The notes: generated from the sequence alone by a model not told the origin. Numbered from the stretch's first letter, positions 25,443-35,085 are shown. The stretch: 64,000 bases of DNA from JASGMR01 sp963664675 (GCA_963664675.2 CAXXLB010000009.1:1116001-1180000), one strand, 5' to 3'. Program-made: numbers and translations.

Positions 25443-26316
25443 CATTACCACCCCATCCGATAATTTTCATATATACGACTGTAAAAACGATCGCTATTCC
25501 GAAAATGAAAATATTTATTGTGGAAGAATAGCCCATTTTATATGATTGAAACGCCATTCTATAACCGTAAAATGCCAGTGTCTCACTCGCGGAACCAGGC
25601 CCTCCGCCAGTCATTATGTAAACTATATCGAATACTCTCAGCGAAGTTAAAGTTCTTATTACTACGGCAACCAGAATAGATGGTCTGAGGAGTGGAAGCG
25701 TAATATAAAAAAACATCTGGAATGAATTTGCCCCATCGGCTATGGCCGCTTCATAGGGTTCCCGTGATATACTTTTCAGTCCTGCCAGTATTACCAGCAC
25801 CACAAAGGGTATAAATTCCCATGCATCCGCCAGTATCAAAATTGGAATAACCGCTTTAGGATTCGTCAAAAGAGGATTTTCTGTCAGACCTTTAAATCCT
25901 ATGGAAATCAAAAAATGGGTGATCGGTCCAAAATCGGGATTCAGTATGAATCTCCATACGAATCCCACCACGACGGGAGCGATCATGAAGGGAATTAAAA
26001 TTATCGACTGAACGACTTTCCAGCCTTTAAATTCGGTGTTCAAGGCCAGCGCTATTATAATTCCCGCAACCAACTCCAGCAAAACTGCCCCCACAACGAA
26101 ATATATCGTCTGGAGAAACACCTGCCAGGTGAAAGAATCCGAGAACAATTTACCGTAATTTTTAAAGCCTATGAAAGTTATTCCCAGATCGGGTCTCAAA
26201 AGATTCCACCGTGCAAAGGAAATTACCAGAGCATAGATTAAAGGAATAAAAAAAACTACAAGAATAAAAGTTATTGCAGGCAGTATATAAAAATATTTTG
26301 ATTTCTTCTGAATCAT
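25432..26316 (-). CDS. CUT1 ABC permease (MalF/UgpA type)
   Basis: A 294-residue permease with six helices, the EAA loop REPYEAAIADGANSFQMFF near residue 190 and the usual GGGPGSASETLAFYGY segment of MalF/UgpA proteins. ATG follows GGAGGGG. Forms the channel with the downstream MalG-type protein for the solute delivered by the binding protein at 26373-27656. Confidence 0.93.
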   Translation of the reverse strand: MIQKKSKYFYILPAITFILVVFFIPLIYALVISFARWNLLRPDLGITFIGFKNYGKLFSDSFTWQVFLQTIYFVVGAVLLELVAGIIIALALNTEFKGWKVVQSIILIPFMIAPVVVGFVWRFILNPDFGPITHFLISIGFKGLTENPLLTNPKAVIPILILADAWEFIPFVVLVILAGLKSISREPYEAAIADGANSFQMFFYITLPLLRPSILVAVVIRTLTSLRVFDIVYIMTGGGPGSASETLAFYGYRMAFQSYKMGYSSTINIFIFGIAIVFTVVYMKIIGWGGNDEK

Positions 26317-26336
26317 AACCCCTCCAAAGAATTAAG

Positions 26337-26358
26337 AACTGGGCATAAATGCCCAGTT
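26337..26358 (-). promoter_or_regulatory. Intercistronic stem-loop after the binding-protein gene
   Basis: AACTGGGCAT and ATGCCCAGTT form a 10-bp stem with a 2-base loop between the binding-protein stop and the permease start. It lacks a strong T-tract in the transcribed direction, so it more likely protects upstream mRNA or partly terminates, giving more binding protein than permease. Confidence 0.7.
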
Positions 26359-26372
26359 TTATGAAAAATCAA

Positions 26373-27656
26373 TCAATCGTAATAACCGTTTTCTTCCATG
26401 AGTTCATAAACGCCTTTTACAGCATTATCCAGAGCATCCTTCGCACTTTTAAGCCCAGTGATAAATTCTGATGTTGCGGGGGCAATGAATCCGCTGACTA
26501 TGGAACCACCCTCCGGTATCAATGGGACAATAGGTGTCGGGATACAGTTCTCCATAGTGGCAGAAAAATCCTTCATCCATTCGAATTCACTTTGAAGTTC
26601 TTCACTGGCCAATGCGCTGAATCTAGCCGGAATGTTTCCAATCGGCGCGGCCTTTACTTCATTTTCGGTCGATGTCACGAATTCCAGCCATTTCAATACG
26701 GCATCTTTGTCTTCTGCGGCGGAACTGACCGAGAATCCCCAGCAAATGTAAAGCATGGGTAATTTTTCTCCGAGTCTGCTTTCCGGCCTCGGGAACCCTG
26801 CAAAAGAACCCTTTCCGACAACACTCGACTTTTCGGGATCGTCAACGTACAGAAGTCCGGTGGTCCAGATTTCCACCATCGCGCTCCTACCAGCAATAAA
26901 CTCATTTACAGCATCCTGAAAATCATAATTCTTTGAGGCAGGATTGGCATAATCAAACATAACCATCAGGTCCTCCAGTGCTTCTACACCGGCCTCTGAG
27001 TTAAAGATCGGTTTCATATCGTCGTCGAGCAGATTTCCTCCGTTGGCCCACAATCTTTGCATAAAGTGAGTCGCGAGGAAAATGCTTCTCTTGCCCATCA
27101 AAGTGATTCCATACAGTTCTGGAGGTCTGTAAAAAAATTCGGCTATATCTCTGTATTCCTCTAAAGTTGTCGGTGGATTCAGTTCGTATCCGTATTTTTC
27201 TCTGAAATTCGCCTTTTCCTCCGGATTTTCAAATAGATCTTTTCTGTAAACGACTCCTCCCAGCTCATTCATGTACGGAACGATATAAAGATTCTCATTC
27301 TGTATCGCATTATTTATACCCGGTATGTCTTCCAGATTCAAATTTTCATGACCCGGAATTTCATTGATCGGATAAATATAATTCGATAACGACAACGATG
27401 GATACCAGAGCATTGAAATATATGGAATATCAAAATCCACCCTTCCCGACGTGTATGTCAGCATCAGTTGATCAAGATAATTCGCATAAGGAAACTGTTC
27501 TATCTCCAGATCTATACCGGTTTCTTCTTCAAATGTCCCCATAACACTTTTCCATGCATCCGTATGAACCCCCACTTCACTCACCAGATTCAAAGTGGTA
27601 CCAAATGCCAGCAAACTGCTCAATACAATTAAAACAATCAATAATTTCCCCTTCAT
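26373..27656 (-). CDS. CUT1 extracellular solute-binding protein
   Basis: A 427-residue family 1 binding protein: signal peptide MKGKLLIVLIVLSSLLAFG without a lipobox cysteine, then a two-lobed fold beginning TLNLVSEVG. ATG at 27656 follows GGAGGG by five bases. It lies 14 bases after the nucleoside phosphorylase gene. The operon partner suggests a nucleoside or glycoside ligand, but CUT1 proteins usually bind oligosaccharides, so this is open. Confidence 0.92.
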   Translation of the reverse strand: MKGKLLIVLIVLSSLLAFGTTLNLVSEVGVHTDAWKSVMGTFEEETGIDLEIEQFPYANYLDQLMLTYTSGRVDFDIPYISMLWYPSLSLSNYIYPINEIPGHENLNLEDIPGINNAIQNENLYIVPYMNELGGVVYRKDLFENPEEKANFREKYGYELNPPTTLEEYRDIAEFFYRPPELYGITLMGKRSIFLATHFMQRLWANGGNLLDDDMKPIFNSEAGVEALEDLMVMFDYANPASKNYDFQDAVNEFIAGRSAMVEIWTTGLLYVDDPEKSSVVGKGSFAGFPRPESRLGEKLPMLYICWGFSVSSAAEDKDAVLKWLEFVTSTENEVKAAPIGNIPARFSALASEELQSEFEWMKDFSATMENCIPTPIVPLIPEGGSIVSGFIAPATSEFITGLKSAKDALDNAVKGVYELMEENGYYD

Positions 27657-27670
27657 GTATACCCTCCTTT

Positions 27671-28456
27671 TTAACAATGAATTCTCTTATAAATTTCCTC
27701 CAGAGAATTTAAAATTAAAGATATGCTTTTTTTTGTGGATACTTGAATCACGTCTCTATCCGGATCTTCTACGGAAAGATCCATATTTATCCCCTTTATC
27801 TGCCTGTATCTGTTCGCATAACAAATTCCAACGAAAGCGGATTTTACATTTCTCAAAGAAGAAATCACAAAAAGTGCCGCCGCTTCCATTTCCATACTCA
27901 CAACGCCTTTCCTGGCCCAATTCAAAAAATAATCACTTTCTCTGCAGTAAAAAAATGAATGTGTCCAGTTAATCCCGCTGTGAAATTTTATACTGGATTT
28001 AAACGCATTGGTCATTAAAATAGATAAAACATCCGGATCCGCTGCCGCGGGATAATTATCCGGAACATAGTACCTGGTTGCCCCATCATCTCTTATACAC
28101 GCATAGGGTATAACTATGTCACCTTCATCAATCTCTTCCTGCAAACCCGCTACGCTGCCTAATCTGATCAGAACTTTCGCACCAATATTGATCAATTCCT
28201 CGTATACTATAGAACAAGAAGGTCCCCCCATACCGGTAGAAGTAACACTGACGGGATATCCATTATATTTCCCCGTGTATGTTATCAGTCCACGATTATC
28301 AGCTATCAGTTCCTTTTCATCAAATTGATCTATAATTTTTTTTACCCTTCCCTGGTCACCGGGAACGATCACAACGGGAGCAATGTCTCCCTCTTTACAT
28401 CTGATGTGATATTGTTTCCGTCCTTCCAAACCGGTTTTTAAAAATTCATTTTTCAC
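27671..28456 (-). CDS. Nucleoside phosphorylase (uridine/purine phosphorylase family)
   Basis: A 261-residue member of the PNP/UDP phosphorylase family: VVIVPGDQGRV near residue 28, the TGMGGPS phosphate-site motif near residue 74, LIRLGSVAGLQ near 96, and VVSMEMEAAALFVI near 187 (ribose-binding Met-Glu). It should split a nucleoside with phosphate into base and ribose-1-phosphate in the cytoplasm. Start is GTG with GAGGTGA just upstream. Its place between the GntR regulator and a CUT1 transporter links it to uptake of the same compound. Uridine versus purine specificity is not resolved. Confidence 0.9.
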   Translation of the reverse strand: MKNEFLKTGLEGRKQYHIRCKEGDIAPVVIVPGDQGRVKKIIDQFDEKELIADNRGLITYTGKYNGYPVSVTSTGMGGPSCSIVYEELINIGAKVLIRLGSVAGLQEEIDEGDIVIPYACIRDDGATRYYVPDNYPAAADPDVLSILMTNAFKSSIKFHSGINWTHSFFYCRESDYFLNWARKGVVSMEMEAAALFVISSLRNVKSAFVGICYANRYRQIKGINMDLSVEDPDRDVIQVSTKKSISLILNSLEEIYKRIHC

Positions 28457-28465
28457 TCTATCACC

Positions 28466-29212
28466 TCAAATCTTTTTTCTGAAAACATGAATTCTAAAAA
28501 TATCTGTGTTGATATAATCGACGGAGTACAAAAGAGCATTCCCTTCGATATCGTAATGTGTTTCATTGAGCACAACCAGTGGTGTCGCCTTGGGAATCTT
28601 CAATTTATTTGATAAAAAACTATCCGAGACTTCCGACGAAATATCGGCCACCGCGTACTTGATGGGGTCCGAGAATTTTTTCTCCAGAATATCGAATATC
28701 GTTATTGTCTTCCCTTTTATCTGGGAATATTCTTTTTCAAACTTTTCCCTTCCGCTCTTTAAAATCGGAGGAAGAATGTAAGTTTCTGCGAAGATGGCGG
28801 GAATTTTATCCGCGGAATATGTTCTCGATACCAGTAATAAATCATCATCTTCTCCGAGATTCAGCTTTTTCAAAAGAAATTCGGGTGGTTTTACATCGTT
28901 CAGTTCATCGTATTTTATAGAAGGCTCCCTTCCGGAAGTTTTTATAATATTCGGCAGTCCTCTCAAATACTCTATTCCTGTATGAACAAAACTACTGTTT
29001 TTCAGGACGAATGTTCCCAATCCCTGCTTTCTTATGATGAGTCCATCCCTTTCCAGGGCCGAAATCGCCTCTCTGACAACCGTTTTACTGACATCGTATT
29101 TTAAACACAATTCATCAATTGAAGGTATTCTTTCCCCGTCATGCATATCATTAATATCCTTTTTAACCGAATCATATACCAGTCTGTAAAGTGGCTTTTT
29201 ATCTCTCGGCAT
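28466..29212 (-). CDS. GntR/HutC-family regulator with UTRA domain
   Basis: A 248-residue regulator: GntR winged helix (RIPSIDELCLKYDVSKTVV, then REAISALERDGLIIRKQGLG) followed by a UTRA ligand domain of about 165 residues ending in DYINTDIFRIHVFRK. First gene of the phosphorylase/CUT1 operon, with AAAGGAG before the ATG. The UTRA effector is probably the imported compound or a derivative. Its likely site is the 16-bp palindrome just upstream. Confidence 0.94.
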   Translation of the reverse strand: MPRDKKPLYRLVYDSVKKDINDMHDGERIPSIDELCLKYDVSKTVVREAISALERDGLIIRKQGLGTFVLKNSSFVHTGIEYLRGLPNIIKTSGREPSIKYDELNDVKPPEFLLKKLNLGEDDDLLLVSRTYSADKIPAIFAETYILPPILKSGREKFEKEYSQIKGKTITIFDILEKKFSDPIKYAVADISSEVSDSFLSNKLKIPKATPLVVLNETHYDIEGNALLYSVDYINTDIFRIHVFRKKI

Positions 29213-29248
29213 ATTATTTTCTCCTTTAGTCTTGTTTTAAACATCATA

Positions 29249-29264
29249 CATCATACGTATGATG
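29249..29264. promoter_or_regulatory. GntR operator, 16-bp perfect palindrome
   Basis: CATCATACGTATGATG is a perfect palindrome 36 bases before the GntR gene start, flanked by an extra half-site (ACATCATA, 29241-29248). Position and symmetry fit autoregulation of the operon. Confidence 0.78.
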
Positions 29265-29738
29265 ACTTAAAATATAATATCAAATGTTTTGAATTATTTG
29301 AAATTCAATAATCCCGAATAAAAGAGAATTATAAGAAAAGAAACCCACTTAAAGAGAAAATTCGTTCTTTTTCAAAGATATAAAAGCATCGCAGAGAAAA
29401 GATAGAGAGATATGAGTAAAACTAAAAAACTGTGTTTTGTGATGGTTGTACAGTGCTTAGCACATGGGATGTAGAACAAAGAACCGGCAATAGGTAACAG
29501 GGCATGGCGAACAATTGGAAAACAATTGGCTAACTATAGCAAAGCAATGGGAAAAAGGGTGCAGGGCATAGAAAAAACAGGAGAATAAAAGCAAGACATA
29601 TTTTTAGTCAAGTTTCAGCAATTGGGCTTTTTTCAGCCTTCAGGCATTTAAGCGATAGTTTAACGATCGTTGAACAGTTGAGAAGCAGTGGAAGAAAGGG
29701 TAAAAAAAATCAGCAGGATTTTTTTGTTTTTCACTAAG

Positions 29739-29799
29739 CACTAAATCCTGAACACCAGGCACTGCCTTTCAGACACTAAATACTGAACACCAGACACCG
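29739..29799. repeat. Tandem direct repeat, two 26-base copies, 35-base period
   Basis: 29739-29764 and 29774-29799 match at 23 of 26 bases (both contain CACTAAAT, CTGAACACCAG). Only two copies, so it is not a CRISPR array. Origin unknown. Confidence 0.75.
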
Positions 29800-29903
29800 T
29801 TTTTTCTGTTATCGATTATCGGTTCTCTTTTCTCTATACTGCTTTTCGGCTTTTAAGCTGTGGCTGAACGCCGACGCCAAGAAAGGGGATAAATGGCATG
29901 AGT

Positions 29904-30482
29904 CTACTCTATATATTTTTTTAAATCGGAATTCTTCGAAAGGATCTTCTCCATACCCGTTTCATCGATTATTCGATAATGGGGATTGTAGTTTTCATGA
30001 TATATCCGGGAGTGGTGTAATATTTCTTCTCCTTTTTTTAAACCGGTGTTGAATTCTTCGGTGGTTTTATCGTCAAAATTATCCGATATCCCAAGGCGGT
30101 TGATTTCTTCTTTTATTTTTTCCCATAATTTTTCCCAGCCGGAGAACCCCGCTTTTCCGGACCGCAGAACGGTGTTATAAAATGAATCGGCAATCACGGA
30201 GACTGAGATCTTTCCGTCGACAATAAAATGTAGCGGAAAACGGTAGATCTTTTTTTCAAGTGAAATATCCATAATAGGGTCGGATGAATTCATGAAAGGG
30301 AAGTTGATCTCTTTTTCTATTTGCAGGCCGATACTGACTCTGTCCGAAACGATATGATTGGCGCCAAAAATACTCTGATAAAAGAGCTTATAATAATCTA
30401 TCAGTTGAGCTTTTTCATGAATTTTTGCCTCTTTGATAATCAGTGCGCGAATTCGTTCTCTTTTCTGTTCAATGTCGTTCAT
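29904..30482 (-). CDS. Conserved-looking protein of unknown function
   Basis: A 192-residue soluble protein that I do not recognise. It has patterned His/Tyr-rich stretches, FYQSIFGANHIV near residue 35 and HHSRIYHENYNPHYRIID near residue 156, that look like conserved active or binding sites, and no signal or membrane segment. It starts 47 bases after the IclR gene, so it may be the last member of the sugar operon above it. Confidence 0.7.
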   Translation of the reverse strand: MNDIEQKRERIRALIIKEAKIHEKAQLIDYYKLFYQSIFGANHIVSDRVSIGLQIEKEINFPFMNSSDPIMDISLEKKIYRFPLHFIVDGKISVSVIADSFYNTVLRSGKAGFSGWEKLWEKIKEEINRLGISDNFDDKTTEEFNTGLKKGEEILHHSRIYHENYNPHYRIIDETGMEKILSKNSDLKKYIE

Positions 30483-30529
30483 TTTCCGTTATTTCCTTTA
30501 TTTTCGGAACTATGATAATCTTCGGGCTT

Positions 30530-31300
30530 TTACTTTAAAACCGGTCCCATATAACCCAGAAGACTGGAAATATTTCTGGCCACCTGAGAAACTCTTATCC
30601 CGTAATATTCTTCGTCTCTGTCTATCGATATTTTGCTCAGAGCGAGATTCATGGATGCGACTATTTCACCGGTACCGTCGAAGATGGGAGCACCGAAGCA
30701 TATCTCTCCGGAGGTGAACTCTTCGTTGCTCACTCCATAACCCTTCAACTTGATTTCCTGTAAATCTTTCAGAATATTTTTTTTATCCACAAGCGTAAGG
30801 GAAGCGAATTTTTTGAATTCGGTATTATCCAGGTAATCCTGTACCTTTTCCGGACTTTGAAATGCCAGGAGCACTTTTCCGAGAGAAGTACAGTAAAGCG
30901 GTATTTCGTAACCTATAATGCTGTTGATGAAAACTTTGTCCGATGCCAGACTTCTGTCCACAATCAGGGCTCTGTTGTTATTGAGGATCGCCAGATGCGA
31001 ATTTCCGTGAAACTCTCTTGCAAGCCCCTGAAGATGGGGTCTCACCACCTCGATCAGATTCAGTCCCGCCAATACCATATTTCCCTTAACGACAAATTTT
31101 ATTCCGAGACTGTATTTTCCGTTTCCATTTCTGACGAGGTATTTGCTCTTTTCCAGGGTAGATAATAAAGGATAAATACTGCTGAGATTCAAATTGAGCA
31201 TTTTCGAAATTTCCGAAGCGGTCAGTTCTTTATTCTCCCTCGTAAAGCAATCGAGTATGCTCATGGCCTTTTCAAGTGATTTGTTCTGATATTCTCTCAA
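30530..31300 (-). CDS. IclR-family transcriptional regulator
   Basis: A 256-residue regulator: winged helix at the N-terminus (ELTASEISKMLNLNLSSIYPLL) and a GAF-like IclR effector domain with YCTSLGKVLLAF and GYGVSNEEFTSGEICFGAPIF. Start is TTG at 31300 with GGGGA upstream. It ends the dehydratase-aldolase-CUT2-kinase operon and probably regulates it; the symmetric site at 40623-40639 is a candidate operator. Confidence 0.92.
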   Translation of the reverse strand: MREYQNKSLEKAMSILDCFTRENKELTASEISKMLNLNLSSIYPLLSTLEKSKYLVRNGNGKYSLGIKFVVKGNMVLAGLNLIEVVRPHLQGLAREFHGNSHLAILNNNRALIVDRSLASDKVFINSIIGYEIPLYCTSLGKVLLAFQSPEKVQDYLDNTEFKKFASLTLVDKKNILKDLQEIKLKGYGVSNEEFTSGEICFGAPIFDGTGEIVASMNLALSKISIDRDEEYYGIRVSQVARNISSLLGYMGPVLK

Positions 31301-31337
31301 AGTAATTCATCCCCATTTACTCAACATTTATTTCATT

Positions 31338-32858
31338 TTACTTTATCGCAGCGAGTTTTTCAAATAGACTGGAAGTACTATTTTTAAGCTCTAAAAATAT
31401 TTTATAATATTTTTCGTACTCTTTCGTCTTTTCTTCATCGGGTTCAGTTACGTCATTTATTTTTATTTTTTCATGGAGGATTGAAAAATTCCTGTACAAT
31501 CCTATTCCCAGTCCTCCGGCAACCGCGGCGCCGAGGGCACCGGCCTCCTGGGTGACCGATGGACATAAAATCTTTTTACCTAGAATATCCGAAAGTATCT
31601 GTCTCCAAAGTTTGGACTTAGCTCCCCCTCCGATTACCCTTATACTGCTCGAATCATATCCCAGCCCGGAAAACAGATCCGCTATTTCCTTTAATCCATA
31701 CCCCATTCCTTCAATAACGGCCCTGTACATATCGCCTGTTTTATTCGCAAGATTGAGGCCGAAGAAGACTCCTCTGGCATTGGGATTGCTGTTCCCGGCC
31801 CAGATTCCTCTCATATATGGAAGAAAAATGAGCTTGTTGGATCCCACCGGGCTCATTTTTGCCTCTTCATTCATTTTCTGAAATACATTTTTTCCATCAC
31901 ATGTTTTTTCAGCGTATATATTATCCCTCATCCATTGATAGCATATTCCGGCACCAGTCATCTGATAATGAATCGCGTAACTATCCGGAACTATATGAGA
32001 ATAATTGACAATTTTTGAATCATAATGAAAGACGGGTTTTTCTGAAAAAAATCCCATCCACGCGGCCGATCCAAGACATATATAACTTATGTTTTCTTCA
32101 ACAGTACCGGCTCCTGCAGCAGCACAAGCTACGTCACCGCCACCCATGACCACGGGTGTTCCGGGTAAAAGTCCCGTTTCTTCGGCTGCATCATCTTTAA
32201 CGGAGCCTATCAGCTCCGAGGCATTCACAATTTCTGGCATCAGTGACGCTGGTATTCCTGCAATTTCCAATATTTTTTCGGACCAGACTTTATCACTTAT
32301 ATCCATAGCTCCCGTATTGCACGCCTGAGAACAGTCCGTGAAATATTTCCCGGTGAGCTTGCTGTCAAGAAAATCCACTGTATTCAATATTTTACAGGTT
32401 CTTTTATACAGATCGGGATAATTATTTTTAAACCAGATTATTTTAAACAATGAATATTGTTCCGGAACCTGTCCGGCTCCGGTTATTCTGTAAAACTCCT
32501 CTTTGGAAATTTTCCTGAAAAAATCCTGTACTTCTCTCTGAGCGGAAAGATCTGCATATATAGGTATTTCATCCAGAAGGGAATTCCCGTTTTTATCAAC
32601 GGGCACCATGCTTGGCGAATGCCCGCTGAAAGTGACAACCGAAATATCTTTGTTCGAAATTTCAGACTTCTTCATGACCTCTTTCGTACAATCACAAACT
32701 ACACGCCACCAGTCGGAGGGCCTCTGAAGCGCACAGCACCCTCTGGGATAAAATGTTCTGTATTGTTCTATATGGCTGCTCATCAAATTCAGTTCTTCAT
32801 CAAAAATACATGCTTTGTTCGCAGTTGTGCCGAAATCGTGCACCAATATATATTTCAT
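31338..32858 (-). CDS. FGGY-family sugar kinase (xylulokinase-like)
   Basis: A 506-residue kinase of the FGGY fold: N-terminal HDFGTTANKA (usual form DxGTT), a GGGDVACAAAGAG motif, and the C-terminal ATP-site segment VIGGGAKSKLWRQILSDIL followed by QEAGALGAAVAG, which closely follows xylulokinases. ATG at 32858 has GGAGAG five bases upstream. In this operon it should phosphorylate the pentulose or related keto-sugar produced by the SDR or dehydratase. Exact sugar unknown. Confidence 0.9.
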   Translation of the reverse strand: MKYILVHDFGTTANKACIFDEELNLMSSHIEQYRTFYPRGCCALQRPSDWWRVVCDCTKEVMKKSEISNKDISVVTFSGHSPSMVPVDKNGNSLLDEIPIYADLSAQREVQDFFRKISKEEFYRITGAGQVPEQYSLFKIIWFKNNYPDLYKRTCKILNTVDFLDSKLTGKYFTDCSQACNTGAMDISDKVWSEKILEIAGIPASLMPEIVNASELIGSVKDDAAEETGLLPGTPVVMGGGDVACAAAGAGTVEENISYICLGSAAWMGFFSEKPVFHYDSKIVNYSHIVPDSYAIHYQMTGAGICYQWMRDNIYAEKTCDGKNVFQKMNEEAKMSPVGSNKLIFLPYMRGIWAGNSNPNARGVFFGLNLANKTGDMYRAVIEGMGYGLKEIADLFSGLGYDSSSIRVIGGGAKSKLWRQILSDILGKKILCPSVTQEAGALGAAVAGGLGIGLYRNFSILHEKIKINDVTEPDEEKTKEYEKYYKIFLELKNSTSSLFEKLAAIK

Positions 32859-32874
32859 CTTCACTCTCCGGGTG

Positions 32875-34371
32875 TCAATTTATCGTTTTTGTCTTTAAAC
32901 CTGCAGCATAAGCCAATATTTCTTCTTCGGATGTTTCCTCGGGATATAATTCTCCCGCTATCTTTCCCTTGTGCATAACAAGGATTCTGTCGCTCATTCC
33001 AAGTATTTCGGGAAGTTCCGAAGAAACCATTATTATCGACATTCCGTCCCTTGTCAGTTCCTTCATCAGCTTGTAAATCTCCGCTTTTGTTCCGACATCG
33101 ATTCCTCTGGTTGGTTCATCGAGTAACAGAACGTCTGCCCCGCTGAAAAGCCATTTCGACAGAACAACTTTTTGCTGATTACCTCCACTCAGATATTCCG
33201 CCAGCTGATTCATCGTCGGAGTCGCAATTTTCAATTTGTCGATATATTCCTGAGCGGCATCTCTGTCTTTTTTTCCTTTGATAAAGGTCCATTTCGATAT
33301 TTTTTTATAACCTACGAGTGATATGTTCTTTTTTACCGTCATCGGCAATATCAGGCCTGTTTTATGTCTGTCTTCGGTTACAAATCCGAACCCGTTTGAA
33401 ATCGATCTCCTCGGAGTCTTATTCGATACTTTTCTGTTTTTCAAATTCACGGAGCCTCCTATCAGAGGATCGAGCCCGAATAAAGCTTCGCACAGTTCGG
33501 TCCTTCCGGCGCCGACCAACCCTGCTATTCCAAGTATTTCTCCCTTTTTCAATTCGAAATTGACATTATGAATTTTCCTGGTCGTCAGACCGGCGACTTT
33601 CAAAACCGTTTCATCGCTTTTATCTTTATCTCTCGAAGGATACATGTCTCCGATGTCCCTTCCGACCATCATTTTACATAACTCTTCTTCGTTGATTTCC
33701 GAAGGCTTTACAACATCCACATTTTTTCCGTCTTTCAGAACCGTTATTCTATCACTTATTTTGAATATTTCTTCGAAATGGTGAGAAATATATATTATAC
33801 CTATATCTTTTTTTATTTTCTGAAGTATACTGTGCAGTTTTTCCAGATCGTTTTTTGGCAAAACCGCGGAGGGTTCATCCATGATCAGAATCTTCGGTTT
33901 TCTGTACAGCGCTTTCACGATTTCAACTATCTGTCCTTCTGCAACACTCAGCTCATACACTTTTTTCTTCACATCGATCTCACCGAAACCGAGTTCGTTT
34001 ACGAAATCTTCCGCATCTTTCAGAACGCTTTTCCAGTTTATAAAACCCGCAGAAGACGAGTATCTTCCGAATTTAATGTTCTCCGCGACGGTCATATTTG
34101 GCTGGAGGCTGTAATGCTGCTGTACCGAAAATATTTTTTGTTTCATGGCATCTTTGGGAGTCAGTATTTTAGCTTTTTTACCTTCTATATTTATATTTCC
34201 CTCATCTCTTTTATAGGCTCCCGCCAGAACTTTAACGAGGGTGCTCTTACCCGCGCCGTTTTCTCCAACGAGTGTGTGTATCTCTCCCAGATTCAACTCG
34301 AAGTTAACACCGTCCAAAGCTTTCACACCGGGAAATATTTTGGTAATATTGTTCATTTCGAGATAGGCCAT
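32875..34371 (-). CDS. CUT2 sugar ABC ATPase (RbsA/MglA type)
   Basis: A 498-residue double ATPase. First half has GENGAGKST, LSVAEGQIVEIVKAL and ILIMDEPSA; second half has a degenerate GLVGAGRTE Walker A, LSGGNQQKVVLSKWL and LLLDEPTRGIDVGTK. This is the RbsA/XylG/MglA pattern. ATG at 34371 follows AAGGGAG; a longer start would overlap the cyclase gene. Works with the permease at 35866 and the binding protein at 36917. Confidence 0.95.
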   Translation of the reverse strand: MAYLEMNNITKIFPGVKALDGVNFELNLGEIHTLVGENGAGKSTLVKVLAGAYKRDEGNINIEGKKAKILTPKDAMKQKIFSVQQHYSLQPNMTVAENIKFGRYSSSAGFINWKSVLKDAEDFVNELGFGEIDVKKKVYELSVAEGQIVEIVKALYRKPKILIMDEPSAVLPKNDLEKLHSILQKIKKDIGIIYISHHFEEIFKISDRITVLKDGKNVDVVKPSEINEEELCKMMVGRDIGDMYPSRDKDKSDETVLKVAGLTTRKIHNVNFELKKGEILGIAGLVGAGRTELCEALFGLDPLIGGSVNLKNRKVSNKTPRRSISNGFGFVTEDRHKTGLILPMTVKKNISLVGYKKISKWTFIKGKKDRDAAQEYIDKLKIATPTMNQLAEYLSGGNQQKVVLSKWLFSGADVLLLDEPTRGIDVGTKAEIYKLMKELTRDGMSIIMVSSELPEILGMSDRILVMHKGKIAGELYPEETSEEEILAYAAGLKTKTIN

Positions 34372-34372
34372 T

Positions 34373-35068
34373 TCACAATCTCCCTTCTGGTCTTTCATTC
34401 ACTTCTGCAACCACTGTAACCGGACAGGCCTCGTTTTCAATTAAAAGAGGTATCGCCATGATTCTGTCGACTTTTTTATCCAATATATCTCTGAGATTCA
34501 TATTTTCTATCACGATTCTTTTCTCATTCTCTTTTAAAAAGGCTTTGTGCCCGGGCCAACCTTTCGGTTTTCCTTCAATTATATTCTCAATGCTGAATAT
34601 ATCCATTCCCAGACATTTGATCTGAGGAAAATTATCGATCAAATATTGCAGACTCTCGGGAGAAAATCCCGGAGAATTCCTGATGAATCTTTCTCTCGAA
34701 TTCAAATACTCACTGAATCCCGTATATACAATCAGACAATCAGCTTTTTTTAAATCATCTCTGTATTTATGCAGATCATCCACTTCAATTTTTTCTTTAT
34801 CCCCTTTCAAGCATTGAATTATCAAAGGTGAATCAAAAATAAAATCTTCCGCCTCGAAATCGTCCAGGGTCAGAGCGTTATCATAGACGTGTGACGGAGC
34901 ATCTATATGAGTTCCGTGATGTGAAAAAATCTTTATACTGCTCGTCTGGTTAGTCTTTCCCTGGCCGTCACCGAATTTTGCCCTCCATATTATTTCCAGG
35001 CCCGGCAGGTTCAGTACGTCATCTTCACCGCTGATATTTTTTAATCTATAAGAAAGTTCGTAAAACAT
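34373..35068 (-). CDS. Cyclase-family (kynurenine formamidase-like) metal hydrolase
   Basis: A 231-residue protein of the cyclase family (Pfam PF04199), with the metal-binding motif SHHGTHIDAPSH near residue 51 and GMDIFSIE near residue 155. Family members hydrolyse amides or lactone-like compounds using Mn2+ or Zn2+. In this sugar operon, opening a lactone or a related ring is the plausible job. GAGGTG precedes the ATG at 35068. Confidence 0.85.
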   Translation of the reverse strand: MFYELSYRLKNISGEDDVLNLPGLEIIWRAKFGDGQGKTNQTSSIKIFSHHGTHIDAPSHVYDNALTLDDFEAEDFIFDSPLIIQCLKGDKEKIEVDDLHKYRDDLKKADCLIVYTGFSEYLNSRERFIRNSPGFSPESLQYLIDNFPQIKCLGMDIFSIENIIEGKPKGWPGHKAFLKENEKRIVIENMNLRDILDKKVDRIMAIPLLIENEACPVTVVAEVNERPEGRL

Positions 35069-35085
35069 ATTCACACCTCTTTAAA

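Larger units (their letters stand above)
29213..29903. other. Long intergenic region of degenerate short repeats
   Basis: After the GntR operator I find no gene. The stretch 29,450-29,880 is built of short recurring words: AACAATTGG twice (about 29,513 and 29,524), GGGCATGG and GGGCATAG, GCGATAGTTTAACGATCG, and a 35-base period repeat at 29739-29799. Composition and style resemble 6440-6560. No coding potential beyond about 30 codons was noticed. Confidence 0.6.

Noticed and set aside
29739..29799. Direct repeats considered as a CRISPR array
   Set aside because: Only two imperfect copies, short period, and no cas gene.
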